A stretch of 27,266 nucleotides of DNA from JACNLN01 sp964626495. Its GTDB lineage: Bacteria > Fidelibacterota > Marinisomatia > Marinisomatales > CAZVFT01. Below are positions 1-8,525 of the stretch, piece after piece. Below the pieces are notes generated by a model, which made no database searches, had not been told where the DNA came from, and saw nothing but the letters and a program-made list of their open reading frames with translations. The stretch covers positions 1 to 27,266 of the forward strand of contig CAZVFT010000023.1 of the NCBI GenBank assembly GCA_964626495.1, given 5' to 3'. The position numbers and the translations under genes are program-made. Within the stretch, counting starts at the first letter, position 1; the number at the start of each line of letters is the position of its first letter.

Positions 1-2
1 TA

Positions 3-1685
3 CTTAGCTTTTTGTGTGTTCCCGCTTTCACACCCGCCCAATGGAGTACCTCCCCTGACTCCAATTTACAGGTATCGACCTGGGGGTTATCACCACAAGC
101 GTGCAGTGATGGAAAGGGAGGGGTGTATATCGTGTGGTTAAGCTTCGATTATAGTCACAGCAAAGTCTATCTCCAGAGAGTAGATCGGTACGGTTATGTA
201 TTATGGGATCCACCAATATTAATTGGAGAGCTTGGTAATTTTCAGGCTGGATATGCCCGAGTGGTTGATGATGGTACAGGGGGAGCACTGGTGGGATATG
301 ATGAGCTTATTCCCGTGGATACCAGTGGCATTTATGTAATTTGGGAGGGAAAGGTGAAGGTTCAGCGAGTGGACAGTCTGGGTAATACGCTATGGGAAGA
401 AGGAGGTGTTCGGGTAAGTTTAGATTCCACAGATCAGAGAGAATTTGAGATCGTACCGGATGGTGAGGGCGGAGCTATAGTGGGATGGATTGATCTCCTG
501 GGGGTGGAGAGCTATGATCCTCCTAATACGGTATTCCTGCAACGATTGAGTTCAACTGGGGAGAGAATGTGGGGTGAAAATGGGATAGTGATATCAGACA
601 GTGCCGATATATACATGAACATGGTGACAGACACCGAAAATGGAGCCATAGTTCGCTGGACGAAAATGTGGGATGACTTCAGTGATACCTTGAACTGGTT
701 TTTTCGAATTGATGGTGACGGGAACATTATGTGGGAAACCTTCATCCCGGGTGTAGAATTTACCTTTCATGCCTGGAGATTCACTATGATTAGTGATGAT
801 ATGGGTGGGGTTATAATGGCAGGGATAGTGGAATGGCCAACCGATGCTATAATAGCCCATAGGTTATCATTTGAGGGAGAGTGGATGTGGGGGGAAGAAG
901 ATGTGATAATTTCAGACAGTTTGCTAGTAAATAATCCAACAGCTTACATTTGTGTTAATCTAGATAATAGTTCTTCTTTTACATGGTGGAACTATGAAGG
1001 AGATAGTTCTAATGTTTATACACAAACAGTTTATCCTGATGGAAACTTGAAATATCCAGATGGTGGTATTCATGTTAGTGACTATCCTTCAGCCAAGTCG
1101 GGTTTTGGAATTGTTAGAAGTGATTCAGATAAAATTTATTTTTGGTATGATGCTAGAGATCCAGAAGGATTATATGCTCAAAAGTTAAGTCAAAACGATG
1201 TACCCATCTGGGATAGTGGAGATATTCTAGTTTCTACGAGGGATTATTTAAATTCAAGAAATCTGGTATGCGATAAACATGGTGGAGCAATTGTTATTTG
1301 GTCAGATGAACCTGTAAATGGCATATTTGCTCAACAGATAAGCAAAAACGGCAATTTGGGAGAGGTGCTATTGTCAACTGTGGGTGAGAATGATAGGTCA
1401 ATTCCGGCCGGGTTTTACTTAGATCAAAATTATCCAAATCCTTTTAACCCAATAACCACCATACGTTACGATTTACCGGAAGATTCTCATGTTTTTATCA
1501 AAATATACGATATTCTGGGTCGTGAAGTGAGAATTCTCATAAACTTTGAACAAACTGCAGGATACAAATCTGTACAGTGGGACGGGAAGGATGTTTTCGG
1601 AAACACTTCTGGGAGCGGTTTGTATATTTACAAAATATCTGCAGGCGATTTTAATTCTTGTAAAAAGATGTTACTGCTTAGATAA
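3..1685 (+). CDS. Secreted beta-repeat protein with T9SS type A sorting domain (5' partial)
   Basis: The frame is open to the window edge. The first visible residues (LSFLCVPAFTPAQW) look like the end of a signal peptide, so the TTG at 12 is probably not the start and the gene is 5'-truncated here. The body carries repeated units of the form Q-R-hydrophobic-x4-G-x3-W followed by G-x-x-(V/I)-x-(V/I)-S-D-S (for example near residues 55, 115, 180, 290 and 390), which suggests a beta-propeller-like or other beta-rich fold. The last ~80 residues are a classic Por secretion/T9SS type A sorting domain: NYPNPFNP, then TTIRYDLPE, YDILGREV, W-D-G-K-D, G-S-G-L-Y-I-Y and a final K-K-M-L-L-L-R. The product should be exported, sent across the outer membrane by T9SS and anchored or released. 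The specific function is unknown. Confidence 0.85.
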   Translation, partial: LSFLCVPAFTPAQWSTSPDSNLQVSTWGLSPQACSDGKGGVYIVWLSFDYSHSKVYLQRVDRYGYVLWDPPILIGELGNFQAGYARVVDDGTGGALVGYDELIPVDTSGIYVIWEGKVKVQRVDSLGNTLWEEGGVRVSLDSTDQREFEIVPDGEGGAIVGWIDLLGVESYDPPNTVFLQRLSSTGERMWGENGIVISDSADIYMNMVTDTENGAIVRWTKMWDDFSDTLNWFFRIDGDGNIMWETFIPGVEFTFHAWRFTMISDDMGGVIMAGIVEWPTDAIIAHRLSFEGEWMWGEEDVIISDSLLVNNPTAYICVNLDNSSSFTWWNYEGDSSNVYTQTVYPDGNLKYPDGGIHVSDYPSAKSGFGIVRSDSDKIYFWYDARDPEGLYAQKLSQNDVPIWDSGDILVSTRDYLNSRNLVCDKHGGAIVIWSDEPVNGIFAQQISKNGNLGEVLLSTVGENDRSIPAGFYLDQNYPNPFNPITTIRYDLPEDSHVFIKIYDILGREVRILINFEQTAGYKSVQWDGKDVFGNTSGSGLYIYKISAGDFNSCKKMLLLR

Positions 1686-1724
1686 TTCAACGTTTTCCCA
1701 ATTAGCTGTTATAATTTACCAGAA

Positions 1725-2585
1725 ATGATTTCAGTACGTTCAAACTCCAAAATCAACATCGGTCTGAAAATTACCGGTCAACGTCCAGACGGGTACCATA
1801 CTCTTCAAACCATTTTTCAGGAAATTTCTCTTTGTGATACCATCACTCTTGAGCCAACTGATCAAAATTGGCAAATTTCATGCAGCAATAACAGTGTTCC
1901 TGTTGATGAAACCAACCTCTGTATAAAAGCATATCTGGAATTAAAAAGTCACTGCCCATCATTAGGTGGTGTCAAAATCCACATTAAGAAAGGGATCCCT
2001 GTGGGCGCTGGACTGGGGGGTGGTTCCAGTGATGCTGCTACGGTGTTGAAAGGAGTGAATAAACTCTATGATCTTGGTCTTACTAATGGTGAGTTAGAAG
2101 GAATTGGACTTTCTGTGGGAGCCGATGTCTCATTTTTTATCAGGGGAGGGACTCAATTTGCTAAAGGGATAGGAGAAGTGCTGTCTCCTGCGACCCTTCC
2201 CGAAATGGGTGCAATTCTACTTGTGGTACCAGATATATACATCTCCACCAAGTGGGCTTATGGTTCGGTAAAAAACCATTTGCCCAAAGACTTAAAGGGA
2301 GGTAACTTTGCGCCCGCTCCCGGTATTGGTGAGCCGGGGGTATCTTTCGCCTCCTGGGAGAATGCGAGAGTGCTTTTTGAGAATGATTTTGAACCTCTGA
2401 TTTTTCAGACATATCCGGAGATTGGCAAGATTAAAGAAAAACTGCTGGAATGTGGTTCTCAATATGCCAGTCTGTCGGGTAGCGGCTCGACTGTGTTTGG
2501 AATATTTAAAGAGGAAGATCAAGCACGCAAAGCAAGAAACCGCTTTTCCTCTTCCCTCCAGACATATTTAGCCCACCCGATTTAG
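1725..2585 (+). CDS. ispE: 4-diphosphocytidyl-2-C-methyl-D-erythritol kinase
   Basis: IspE phosphorylates the 2-hydroxyl of CDP-methylerythritol with ATP in the MEP isoprenoid pathway. At 286 aa it has normal family length. The N-terminal SNSKINIGLKITGQRPDGYH matches the family start with the catalytic Lys at residue 9. The GHMP-kinase glycine-rich ATP loop PVGAGLGGGSSDAA lies near residues 91-104, the catalytic Asp is in GADVSFF, and motif III is LSGSGSTVFGIF near the C-terminus. The ATG at 1725 fits the family start but has no clear Shine-Dalgarno sequence. It lies 39 bp after the T9SS cargo gene and upstream of tRNA-Gln and prs. Confidence 0.95.
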   Translation: MISVRSNSKINIGLKITGQRPDGYHTLQTIFQEISLCDTITLEPTDQNWQISCSNNSVPVDETNLCIKAYLELKSHCPSLGGVKIHIKKGIPVGAGLGGGSSDAATVLKGVNKLYDLGLTNGELEGIGLSVGADVSFFIRGGTQFAKGIGEVLSPATLPEMGAILLVVPDIYISTKWAYGSVKNHLPKDLKGGNFAPAPGIGEPGVSFASWENARVLFENDFEPLIFQTYPEIGKIKEKLLECGSQYASLSGSGSTVFGIFKEEDQARKARNRFSSSLQTYLAHPI

Positions 2586-2730
2586 ATTGACTATTATCTA
2601 TTGAAGATTTTCTATTGGAATCAGATCTATAAATGGTTGATACAAATTTCTTTGAAGAAAATCAGAGAAATTAGATGGTATAAAGATTGTGGAGAATTGA
2701 AAATAGTCAATATTCAATCGAAAATTATTT

Positions 2731-2801
2731 TGCCGGGTCGTCCAATGGCAAGACCGCGGCCTTTGGAGCCGTTAATCTAGGTTCGAATCCTAGCCCGGCA
2801 G
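2731..2801 (+). tRNA. tRNA-Gln (anticodon UUG)
   Basis: A full cloverleaf can be folded. The acceptor arm is TGCCGGG (2731-2737) with CCCGGCA (2794-2800), giving the weak U1-A72 pair typical of tRNA-Gln, and the discriminator is G2801. The D stem is GTC/GAC (2740-2742, 2752-2754). The anticodon stem is 2756-2760 with 2768-2772, with loop CTTTGGA, so the anticodon is TTG. The T arm is CTAGG-TTCGAAT-CCTAG (2777-2793). The 3' CCA is not encoded. Confidence 0.96.
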
Positions 2802-2821
2802 CTAAGGGATTGAAAATTGGT

Positions 2822-2912
2822 GAGTGGTAACTGGTGAGTAGTAACTTGTGAGGTCTCGGCGAATGCAGGGTGACTGGTTACGCATTACGTTTTAAATAAT
2901 TACGTATTATTA
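2822..2912 (+). repeat. Intergenic repeat copy A, upstream of prs
   Basis: This region shares a 19-nt identical block (2822-2840, starting gagtggtaactgg) with 5157-5175. It also shares the 21-nt element TTACGT-TTTAAATAAT-TACGT (2885-2905) with 5236-5256. An 18-nt version is at 17515-17532. In each case the AT-rich element lies a few to about 40 bp before a start codon, so it could be a promoter-associated sequence or a short dispersed repeat. Confidence 0.7.
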
Positions 2913-2944
2913 ATAAGATCTGTTAAAATAAGGAAGTAAGTAAA

Positions 2945-3877
2945 ATGAAAATCTTCAGCGGCAGCTCCAACCGTCCTCTTACCAGGGAGATTGTCGACCA
3001 TCTTGGTATTGACATAGGAAAAGTTGCGATTTCCCGGTTCAGCGATGGGGAGATACGGGTCAAGTATGAAGAAAATATCCGCGGTGAGGATGTTTTTGTT
3101 GTTCAGTCAACCAATCCACCTGCTGAGAACATTCTGGAACTAATTTTAATGATAGATGCGGCAGTTCGTGCATCTGCAGATCGAGTGACTGCAGTTATTC
3201 CGTATTATGGATATGGTCGTCAGGACAGGAAAGACCAACCGCGAGTTCCCATCTCTGCCAGGGTTATGATGGATATGATGAATAGCGTGGGAGTAGGTAG
3301 AATTTTAACGATGGATCTTCACTCATCTCAGATACAGGGGTTTACCAATACTCCCTTTGATCACCTCTATGCAAGACAGGTTATTTTTGAACGATTAAGG
3401 AAGATGGATGTCTTGTCTGATAAAACCGTCATTTTATCTCCAGATGTTGGGAGTGCTCCTATGGCTCAATCTTTTGCAAGGCATTTGGGAGTAGGGTTTG
3501 CTCTCATTGATAAGCGGCGAACTGGACATCGTAGGTCGGAGGTTGCGAATCTTATTGGTGATTTAAAAGACAAGCTTGTAATTCTCATTGATGATATGAT
3601 AGATACAGCTGGAACTGTGATCAACGCAGCAAAAGCTGCTATAGAAAATGGGGCGCAATCCGTTATGGTCTTTGCGACTCATGGCATATTTTCAGGAGAA
3701 GCAAACGAAAAGCTAATGAATTCATACATCGATAAAGTTATTGTTACCAATACACTGGATATTCCAGAGGAATTGAAATTTGAAAAATTAGAAACCATTT
3801 CTGTAGCAAAACTCTTCTCTAATGCCATTCAATGTATTTATAATGGCGAGTCTATCAGCGCTTTATTTGAATTTTAA
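2945..3877 (+). CDS. prs: Ribose-phosphate pyrophosphokinase (PRPP synthase)
   Basis: The enzyme makes 5-phosphoribosyl 1-pyrophosphate from ribose 5-phosphate and ATP for nucleotide, His and Trp synthesis. The 310-aa length is normal. Visible motifs are FSDGEIRVKYEENIRGEDVF at the N-terminus, the flexible loop PYYGYGRQDRKDQPRVPIS, DLHSSQIQGF...PFDHLYA, SPDVGS and the PRPP-binding signature VILIDDMIDTAGT. An AAGGAAG sequence a short distance upstream supports the ATG. It is followed after 12 nt by rplY, the widespread prs-rplY-pth order. Confidence 0.97.
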   Translation: MKIFSGSSNRPLTREIVDHLGIDIGKVAISRFSDGEIRVKYEENIRGEDVFVVQSTNPPAENILELILMIDAAVRASADRVTAVIPYYGYGRQDRKDQPRVPISARVMMDMMNSVGVGRILTMDLHSSQIQGFTNTPFDHLYARQVIFERLRKMDVLSDKTVILSPDVGSAPMAQSFARHLGVGFALIDKRRTGHRRSEVANLIGDLKDKLVILIDDMIDTAGTVINAAKAAIENGAQSVMVFATHGIFSGEANEKLMNSYIDKVIVTNTLDIPEELKFEKLETISVAKLFSNAIQCIYNGESISALFEF

Positions 3878-3889
3878 GGAGATAGTATT

Positions 3890-4555
3890 ATGGCTTACGA
3901 GTTTAAGTTGAAAGTCGAAAAACGAAATAATATAGGAAAACAAGCTGCGAAGCACATAAGACAGGAAGGGAAAATTCCTGGAATCTTTTACTCTTCAGAT
4001 GTGAAACCAATTCCTTTTGCTGTTGACAAAAAGCACCTTCACCAGGCGTTTCAGTCGGAAGCACATGTATATGCGGTGACGGTTGGAAGGAAAAAGGTAC
4101 ACGCCATTTTCAAGGAGGTGCAATATCACCCGGTGACTGATGAAGTGCTGCACGTTGATCTTTTTGGAATCAGGTTAAAAGATAGAATCAACATTATGGT
4201 ACATATTGTAATCGAAGGAGAGCCTGTCGGAGTTAAAGCTGGGGGTGTACTGACTCAGAATGTGACAGAATTGGAAATTTCCTGCCTGGCGACGGAGGTG
4301 CCGGATGCTATCCACATTGATGTTTCCGATTTGGACCTGGGTGAAAGTATTCACGCTGGAGATTTGGATTTGGGAGAAGCGAAACTTATGACAAATCCGG
4401 AAACCACTGTTGTGTCAGTTAGTGTTCCGAAAAAAGCTGAAATGGAGATTGAAGTACCTGAAGTGGAAGTTGAAGAAGTTGAGGAAGCTGAACAAGAGCC
4501 TAAGGTTGAGCCTGAAGAACCCGAGGAAGAAGGCAAAGAGGAACCGAAATCTTGA
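3890..4555 (+). CDS. rplY: 50S ribosomal protein L25/general stress protein Ctc
   Basis: This is the 5S rRNA-binding ribosomal protein L25 in its long TL5/CTC form (221 aa). The N-terminal 5S-binding domain has the typical R-x3-GK-x2-(R/K)-x-(I/L)-R-x2-G-x-IPG(I/V) pattern, here beginning with KRNNIGKQAAKHIRQEGKIP. The C-terminal TL5 beta-domain includes PVGVKAGGVLTQNV and DVSDLDLGESIH. The last ~40 residues form a low-complexity acidic tail of E, P and V. AAGGAG lies just before the ATG. The stop overlaps the pth start (TGATG), indicating coupled translation. Confidence 0.95.
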   Translation: MAYEFKLKVEKRNNIGKQAAKHIRQEGKIPGIFYSSDVKPIPFAVDKKHLHQAFQSEAHVYAVTVGRKKVHAIFKEVQYHPVTDEVLHVDLFGIRLKDRINIMVHIVIEGEPVGVKAGGVLTQNVTELEISCLATEVPDAIHIDVSDLDLGESIHAGDLDLGEAKLMTNPETTVVSVSVPKKAEMEIEVPEVEVEEVEEAEQEPKVEPEEPEEEGKEEPKS

Positions 4556-5106
4556 TGAATGCCTTTATCGGATTGGGTAATGTAGATACGCAGTATGCTA
4601 ACACAAAACACAATTTCGGATTTTGGGTAGTGGATAAATTGGTACAGAGATGGAACCTGTCTTTCCGACCGGGGAGAGGTAATTACATCTACGTTCAAAA
4701 GAAATCGGGAGATGTTATTCTGGCAAAACCCACGCTTGGGATGAACAGAAGCGGTATTCCTGTGAAAGAGATTGTAAGAAGTTGGGATATTCCTTTTTCG
4801 AACCTTTGTATCATTTTGGACGATGTAGATATTCCTTTAGGAACTATGAGAATTCGTCCCAAGGGAGGTGATGGATGCCACCGTGGAATGGAATCCGTTA
4901 TTTATCAATTGGGTGACAGCAGATTTCCGAGAATCAGGATAGGAATTGGGACTGATGAGAATATGCGTCCAGCGGAAAAATATGTCTTAAAACCGTTCCG
5001 AAAGCAGGATAAATCTCTTGCTGAAGAGATGGTTGAACGCGGTGCGGATGCCGTGGAAATGATTCAGGCGAGGGGCATTGAAAAAGCGATGTCTGAGTTT
5101 AATTGA
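4555..5106 (+). CDS. pth: Peptidyl-tRNA hydrolase
   Basis: Pth cleaves peptidyl-tRNA released from stalled ribosomes. The start is taken as the ATG at 4555, which shares one base with the rplY stop; an in-frame TTG at 4552 would add one residue. The family start IGLGN...Y..TKHNFGFWVVDKL is present, with the catalytic His at residue 19 (KHN), the tRNA/peptide-binding Asn at 63 (GMNRSG) and the key Asp at 88 (DDVDIPLG). The segment usually GGHGGHNGL reads GGDGCHRGM, so the position equivalent to E. coli Asn114 is Arg109. About 183 aa, normal length. Confidence 0.95.
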   Translation: MNAFIGLGNVDTQYANTKHNFGFWVVDKLVQRWNLSFRPGRGNYIYVQKKSGDVILAKPTLGMNRSGIPVKEIVRSWDIPFSNLCIILDDVDIPLGTMRIRPKGGDGCHRGMESVIYQLGDSRFPRIRIGIGTDENMRPAEKYVLKPFRKQDKSLAEEMVERGADAVEMIQARGIEKAMSEFN

Positions 5107-5262
5107 ATGGTAACTGCCTGCCTTCCGAAGCCTTGGTGCAGGCAGGGTGAGGGGTAGAGTGGTAACTGGTGAGTAATTACGCAGCCTCGGCATAGTCCTA
5201 GCCGTTCCGGCAACGGAGAGGCCCTACGGCGAGCCTTACGTTTTAAATAATTACGTTTTATT
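5107..5262 (+). repeat. Intergenic repeat copy B, upstream of hppA
   Basis: The pth-hppA gap holds an inverted repeat CTGCCTGC (5114-5121)/GCAGGCAG (5138-5145) with an inner CTTCcGAAG. It also holds the 19-nt block shared with copy A (5157-5175) and the shared element TTACGT-TTTAAATAAT-TACGT (5236-5256). A GC-rich section between them (about 5180-5235) has no counterpart I can see in copy A apart from a short cctcggc-like stretch. No terminator T-run follows the hairpin. Confidence 0.65.
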
Positions 5263-5285
5263 AAGGCTAAGGAGATAACAAGATT

Positions 5286-7337
5286 ATGGAAAATTCATAT
5301 TTCTATTTAATTCCGATTGCGGGTGTTCTGGCATTGATTTATGCCTTCTGGAAATCTGTCTGGGTTAACCGGAGAGATCCGGGGACAGAAAGAATGGTAG
5401 AAATCGGGAATGCCGTTCGAGAGGGTGCTATGGCTTTTTTGCTTAGAGAGTACAAAGTGCTTGCTGTTTTTGTTATTGCTGTGGCAGTTCTCCTTGCTTT
5501 TGGAAATGTCAAACAGGGAACAAGTTTAGTAGCCCTCTCCTTTGGGGTGGGCGCACTGTGTAGTGGTCTGGCTGGATATTTTGGCATGCGCGTTGCCACG
5601 GCAGCGAACAACCGAACCGCACAGGCTGCCCGTACAAGTTTGAATGATGCGTTAATGGTAGCATTCAATGGCGGTTCCGTTATGGGAATGAGTGTGGTTG
5701 GTCTTGGGATTGTTGGTCTTTCTATTCTGTTTTACTTCTACGGTGGTCTTACCGAAGGCGTTGACCTTTCCAGAGTAATGAAAATTCTATCAGGCTTTGC
5801 TATGGGGGCATCATCTATTGCTCTTTTCGCTCGTGTTGGTGGTGGAATTTACACGAAGGCTGCAGATGTTGGAGCAGATCTTGTGGGAAAAGTTGAAGCT
5901 GGAATTCCCGAAGATGATCCAAGAAACCCCGCTACCATTGCGGATAACGTGGGTGACAATGTGGGCGATGTAGCTGGTATGGGCGCTGATCTTTTTGAAT
6001 CGTATGTGGGCTCAATAGTGGGCGCCATGGTTCTGGCTGCCACCGCTGGGTTGGGAAATCTTGTCATGCTTCCTCTGGTTCTCGCAGGTATTGGTGTTGT
6101 TGTTTCTATTATTGGGACTTTTTTCGTAAGAACAAAAGAAGAGGGTAACCCACAGAACGCACTGAATATTGGGACATTTGGTGCTGGTGGATTGATGATT
6201 ATTATCAGCTATTTTGTGATTCAAAGGTTTGTCCCAAGTGTTATTGAAATGGGTGAAAAGCTGGTAAGCGGAACAGATATATTTTTCTCTACAATTGTGG
6301 GCTTGATCGCTGGGATTTTAATTGGTCTGTTAACAGAATATTTCACCTCTGAAGCCCGCAAACCAGCCAGGACTATTGCAAAATCCAGCGAGACAGGCGC
6401 CGCAACAAATATCATTGCAGGTCTTGCAAATGGGATGTTTTCCACCGCATTTCCGGTATTAACCCTTGCTATAGCAATTATTCTATCGTACTACTTTTCT
6501 GGCTTGTACGGAATTGCTATTGCTGCCCTTGGGATGTTATCTACAACGGGAATTCAACTTGCGGTGGATGCTTATGGACCTATTGCAGACAATGCCGGCG
6601 GTTGTGCCGAGATGGCTGAGCTACCTTCGGAAGTTCGACAGAGAACGGATAAGTTAGATGCAGTGGGGAATACCACAGCTGCCATTGGAAAAGGATTTGC
6701 TATTGGCTCGGCAGCTCTAACGGCTTTAGCTCTCTTTGCTGCATACCGGGAAACGGTGGCAAGTGTTACGGGCACACCGCTTGAGCTGAATATCAGCAAC
6801 CCACGGATTATGGCAGGGTTACTCATTGGCGCAGGGCTGCCATTTGTTTTTTCGTCTTTTGCATTACGTGCAGTAGGAAGGGCTGCTTTTGATATGATAG
6901 AGGAAGTTCGCCGACAGTTTAGAGAGATCAAAGGATTGCTTGAAGGGAAAGCACGAGCAGATTATGCTCGCTGTGTGGATATTGCTACCGCTGCTGCCAT
7001 TAAACGCATGATTGCTCCAGGACTTTTGGCTGTGTTGACCCCCGTATTTTTTGGGCTGATTCTTCATGATCCTGAAATGCTTGGCGGGGTCCTCGCTGGC
7101 GTTACAGTATCGGGGGTTCTGCTGGCAATTTTTATGGCGAATGCTGGCGGTTCATGGGACAATGCCAAGAAATACATAGAAGCGGATAATTTAGGCGGAA
7201 AGGGATCAGATACTCATAAAGCTGCTGTTGTGGGAGATACTGTAGGAGACCCATTTAAGGATACAGCAGGACCATCATTGAATATTCTGATCAAACTGAT
7301 GTCAGTGATTTCACTGGTGATAGCACCAATGTTTTAA
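5286..7337 (+). CDS. hppA: Membrane-bound pyrophosphatase, probably K+-dependent and Na+-translocating
   Basis: This integral membrane pump couples PPi hydrolysis to cation export. The 683-aa protein has about 16 hydrophobic segments and all PPi-binding motifs: ADVGADLVGKVE (about 193-204), DNVGDNVGDVAG (220-231), DNAGGCAEMAELP (435-447) and, at the C-terminus, GDTVGDPFKDTAGPSLN. The K+-dependence motif reads GNTTAAIGKG, with Ala465 and Gly468 where K+-independent enzymes have Lys and Thr. GADLFESYVGS places a Glu at residue 238, the position known from the Thermotoga maritima Na+-pump. Both points are read by analogy; pump specificity is inferred. AAGGAGA precedes the ATG. Confidence 0.93.
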   Translation: MENSYFYLIPIAGVLALIYAFWKSVWVNRRDPGTERMVEIGNAVREGAMAFLLREYKVLAVFVIAVAVLLAFGNVKQGTSLVALSFGVGALCSGLAGYFGMRVATAANNRTAQAARTSLNDALMVAFNGGSVMGMSVVGLGIVGLSILFYFYGGLTEGVDLSRVMKILSGFAMGASSIALFARVGGGIYTKAADVGADLVGKVEAGIPEDDPRNPATIADNVGDNVGDVAGMGADLFESYVGSIVGAMVLAATAGLGNLVMLPLVLAGIGVVVSIIGTFFVRTKEEGNPQNALNIGTFGAGGLMIIISYFVIQRFVPSVIEMGEKLVSGTDIFFSTIVGLIAGILIGLLTEYFTSEARKPARTIAKSSETGAATNIIAGLANGMFSTAFPVLTLAIAIILSYYFSGLYGIAIAALGMLSTTGIQLAVDAYGPIADNAGGCAEMAELPSEVRQRTDKLDAVGNTTAAIGKGFAIGSAALTALALFAAYRETVASVTGTPLELNISNPRIMAGLLIGAGLPFVFSSFALRAVGRAAFDMIEEVRRQFREIKGLLEGKARADYARCVDIATAAAIKRMIAPGLLAVLTPVFFGLILHDPEMLGGVLAGVTVSGVLLAIFMANAGGSWDNAKKYIEADNLGGKGSDTHKAAVVGDTVGDPFKDTAGPSLNILIKLMSVISLVIAPMF

Positions 7338-7342
7338 TTTGT

Positions 7343-7370
7343 GGAGTGATGGAGTGATGGAGTGATGGAG
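7343..7370 (+). repeat. Tandem 8-bp repeat (ggagtgat, 3.5 copies)
   Basis: Perfect copies lie at 7343-7350, 7351-7358 and 7359-7366, plus a half copy. Degenerate gtggag/atggag units continue to about 7400. It lies in the 130-bp gap between hppA and rpsF, about 100 bp before the rpsF ribosome-binding site. Confidence 0.85.
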
Positions 7371-7467
7371 GAGTAGTGGAGAAATGGAGAGATAGAGAAA
7401 TGCTGATAAAAAAATTGTGGGATATTGTACTACTATCGTTTCAATTTAATATAAGGAGGAAATAGCT

Positions 7468-7794
7468 TTGCGGTATTATGAAATTCTTTACATTGTGCAT
7501 CCCGATTTTGAAGAGGAGAGACTATTAAAAGTACAGGACGATGTGAATGATCGTGTAAAAAAGTTGGGATCAAAAATTATCAATTCCTACGTGTGGGGAA
7601 AGCGGAAGCTGGCGTATCTTGTGGATAAGCAAAAATATGGCACATATATGATGCTTCAGTATGAAACGGAGACACCAGCCGTTGATGAACTGAACAGTTG
7701 GATGGAACTGAATGAGGCAATTCTGGCTTATTATACTGTTCGTTTAAATCAAAAGCCTGAGGAAAAGGAATTGGGTGAATCTAATGAAGAATAA
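7468..7794 (+). CDS. rpsF: 30S ribosomal protein S6
   Basis: S6 binds S18 on the 30S platform. The 108-aa protein starts MRYYEILYIVHPDFEEE and contains GKRKLAYLVDKQKYGTYMML, both typical of S6. The start is TTG, supported by a very strong Shine-Dalgarno AAGGAGGA at 7453-7460, 7 nt upstream. It is followed by rpsR and rplI. The ssb gene that often sits between rpsF and rpsR is absent. Confidence 0.96.
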   Translation: MRYYEILYIVHPDFEEERLLKVQDDVNDRVKKLGSKIINSYVWGKRKLAYLVDKQKYGTYMMLQYETETPAVDELNSWMELNEAILAYYTVRLNQKPEEKELGESNEE

Positions 7795-7830
7795 TTTGAA
7801 ACATATATTGAGTAAATATCGGAGGATACT

Positions 7831-8055
7831 ATGACAGTTATGAGCAGGCGAAGGATCTGCAAGTTTTGTGAGGATAGAGATATCGCCATTGATTATAAAA
7901 ATGTAAGGCTGATTCGTAAGTTTGTCACTGAGCAGGGGAAAATAATTCCCAAAAGGGTAACGGGTACCTGTGCAAAACACCAGAGAGAATTAACCCGCGC
8001 CATCAAGCGAGCACGGAACATTGCCCTGATATCTTATTCGGGCGAAGAACTTTAA
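7831..8055 (+). CDS. rpsR: 30S ribosomal protein S18
   Basis: This 74-aa protein has the S18 core IDYKNVRLIRKFVTEQGKI and PKRVTGTCAKHQRELTRAIK. The N-terminal CKFC together with the later C-A-K-H make a probable zinc site, as in zinc-binding S18 forms. It follows rpsF by 36 nt and has a GGAGGA-like ribosome-binding site. Confidence 0.96.
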   Translation: MTVMSRRRICKFCEDRDIAIDYKNVRLIRKFVTEQGKIIPKRVTGTCAKHQRELTRAIKRARNIALISYSGEEL

Positions 8056-8081
8056 TCCGAGTACTGGGAGGTATAAACAAA

Positions 8082-8525
8082 ATGGAAGTTATTTTACTTC
8101 AGGATGTTGAAAAATTAGGAAACGCAGGTGACGTTATTCAGGTAAAGCCGGGATATGCACGCAATTACCTGATTCCTAAAGGTCTGGCAGCTGAAGCCAC
8201 TCCGGGGAAAATCAAGGAGGTTCAAGCTGAGAAGGAACAAGAGATAGCCCGAGATCAAAAGGCACTAATAAACGTTCAAAAAGTGGCAGAACAAATTGCA
8301 AAGTTAAAAATTTCCGCTCCCGTACCTGTGGGCGAGGAAGATCGGGTTTTTGGTTCGGTGACAGCTATTACTATTGCCGACTTGATTAACGAAAAGGGCT
8401 TTAACGTGGATAAAAAGGATATTCTTCTCGATGAACCTATCAAATCCCTTGGTGTCTATTCTGTTCCGGTGAAACTTGAACAAGGCATTCAGACCGATGT
8501 AAAGGTATATGTCATTAAAGAATAG
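8082..8525 (+). CDS. rplI: 50S ribosomal protein L9
   Basis: The 147-aa protein starts with the L9 signature MEVILLQDVEKLGNAGDVIQ, then VKPGYARNYLIPKGLA. A long connecting helix rich in Glu, Lys and Ala separates this from the C-terminal domain (VFGSVTAITIADLI...IKSLGVYSVPVKL). GGGAGGT precedes the ATG. It is the last gene of the S6-S18-L9 operon. No dnaB follows; an oppositely oriented accessory island begins instead. Confidence 0.96.
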   Translation: MEVILLQDVEKLGNAGDVIQVKPGYARNYLIPKGLAAEATPGKIKEVQAEKEQEIARDQKALINVQKVAEQIAKLKISAPVPVGEEDRVFGSVTAITIADLINEKGFNVDKKDILLDEPIKSLGVYSVPVKLEQGIQTDVKVYVIKE

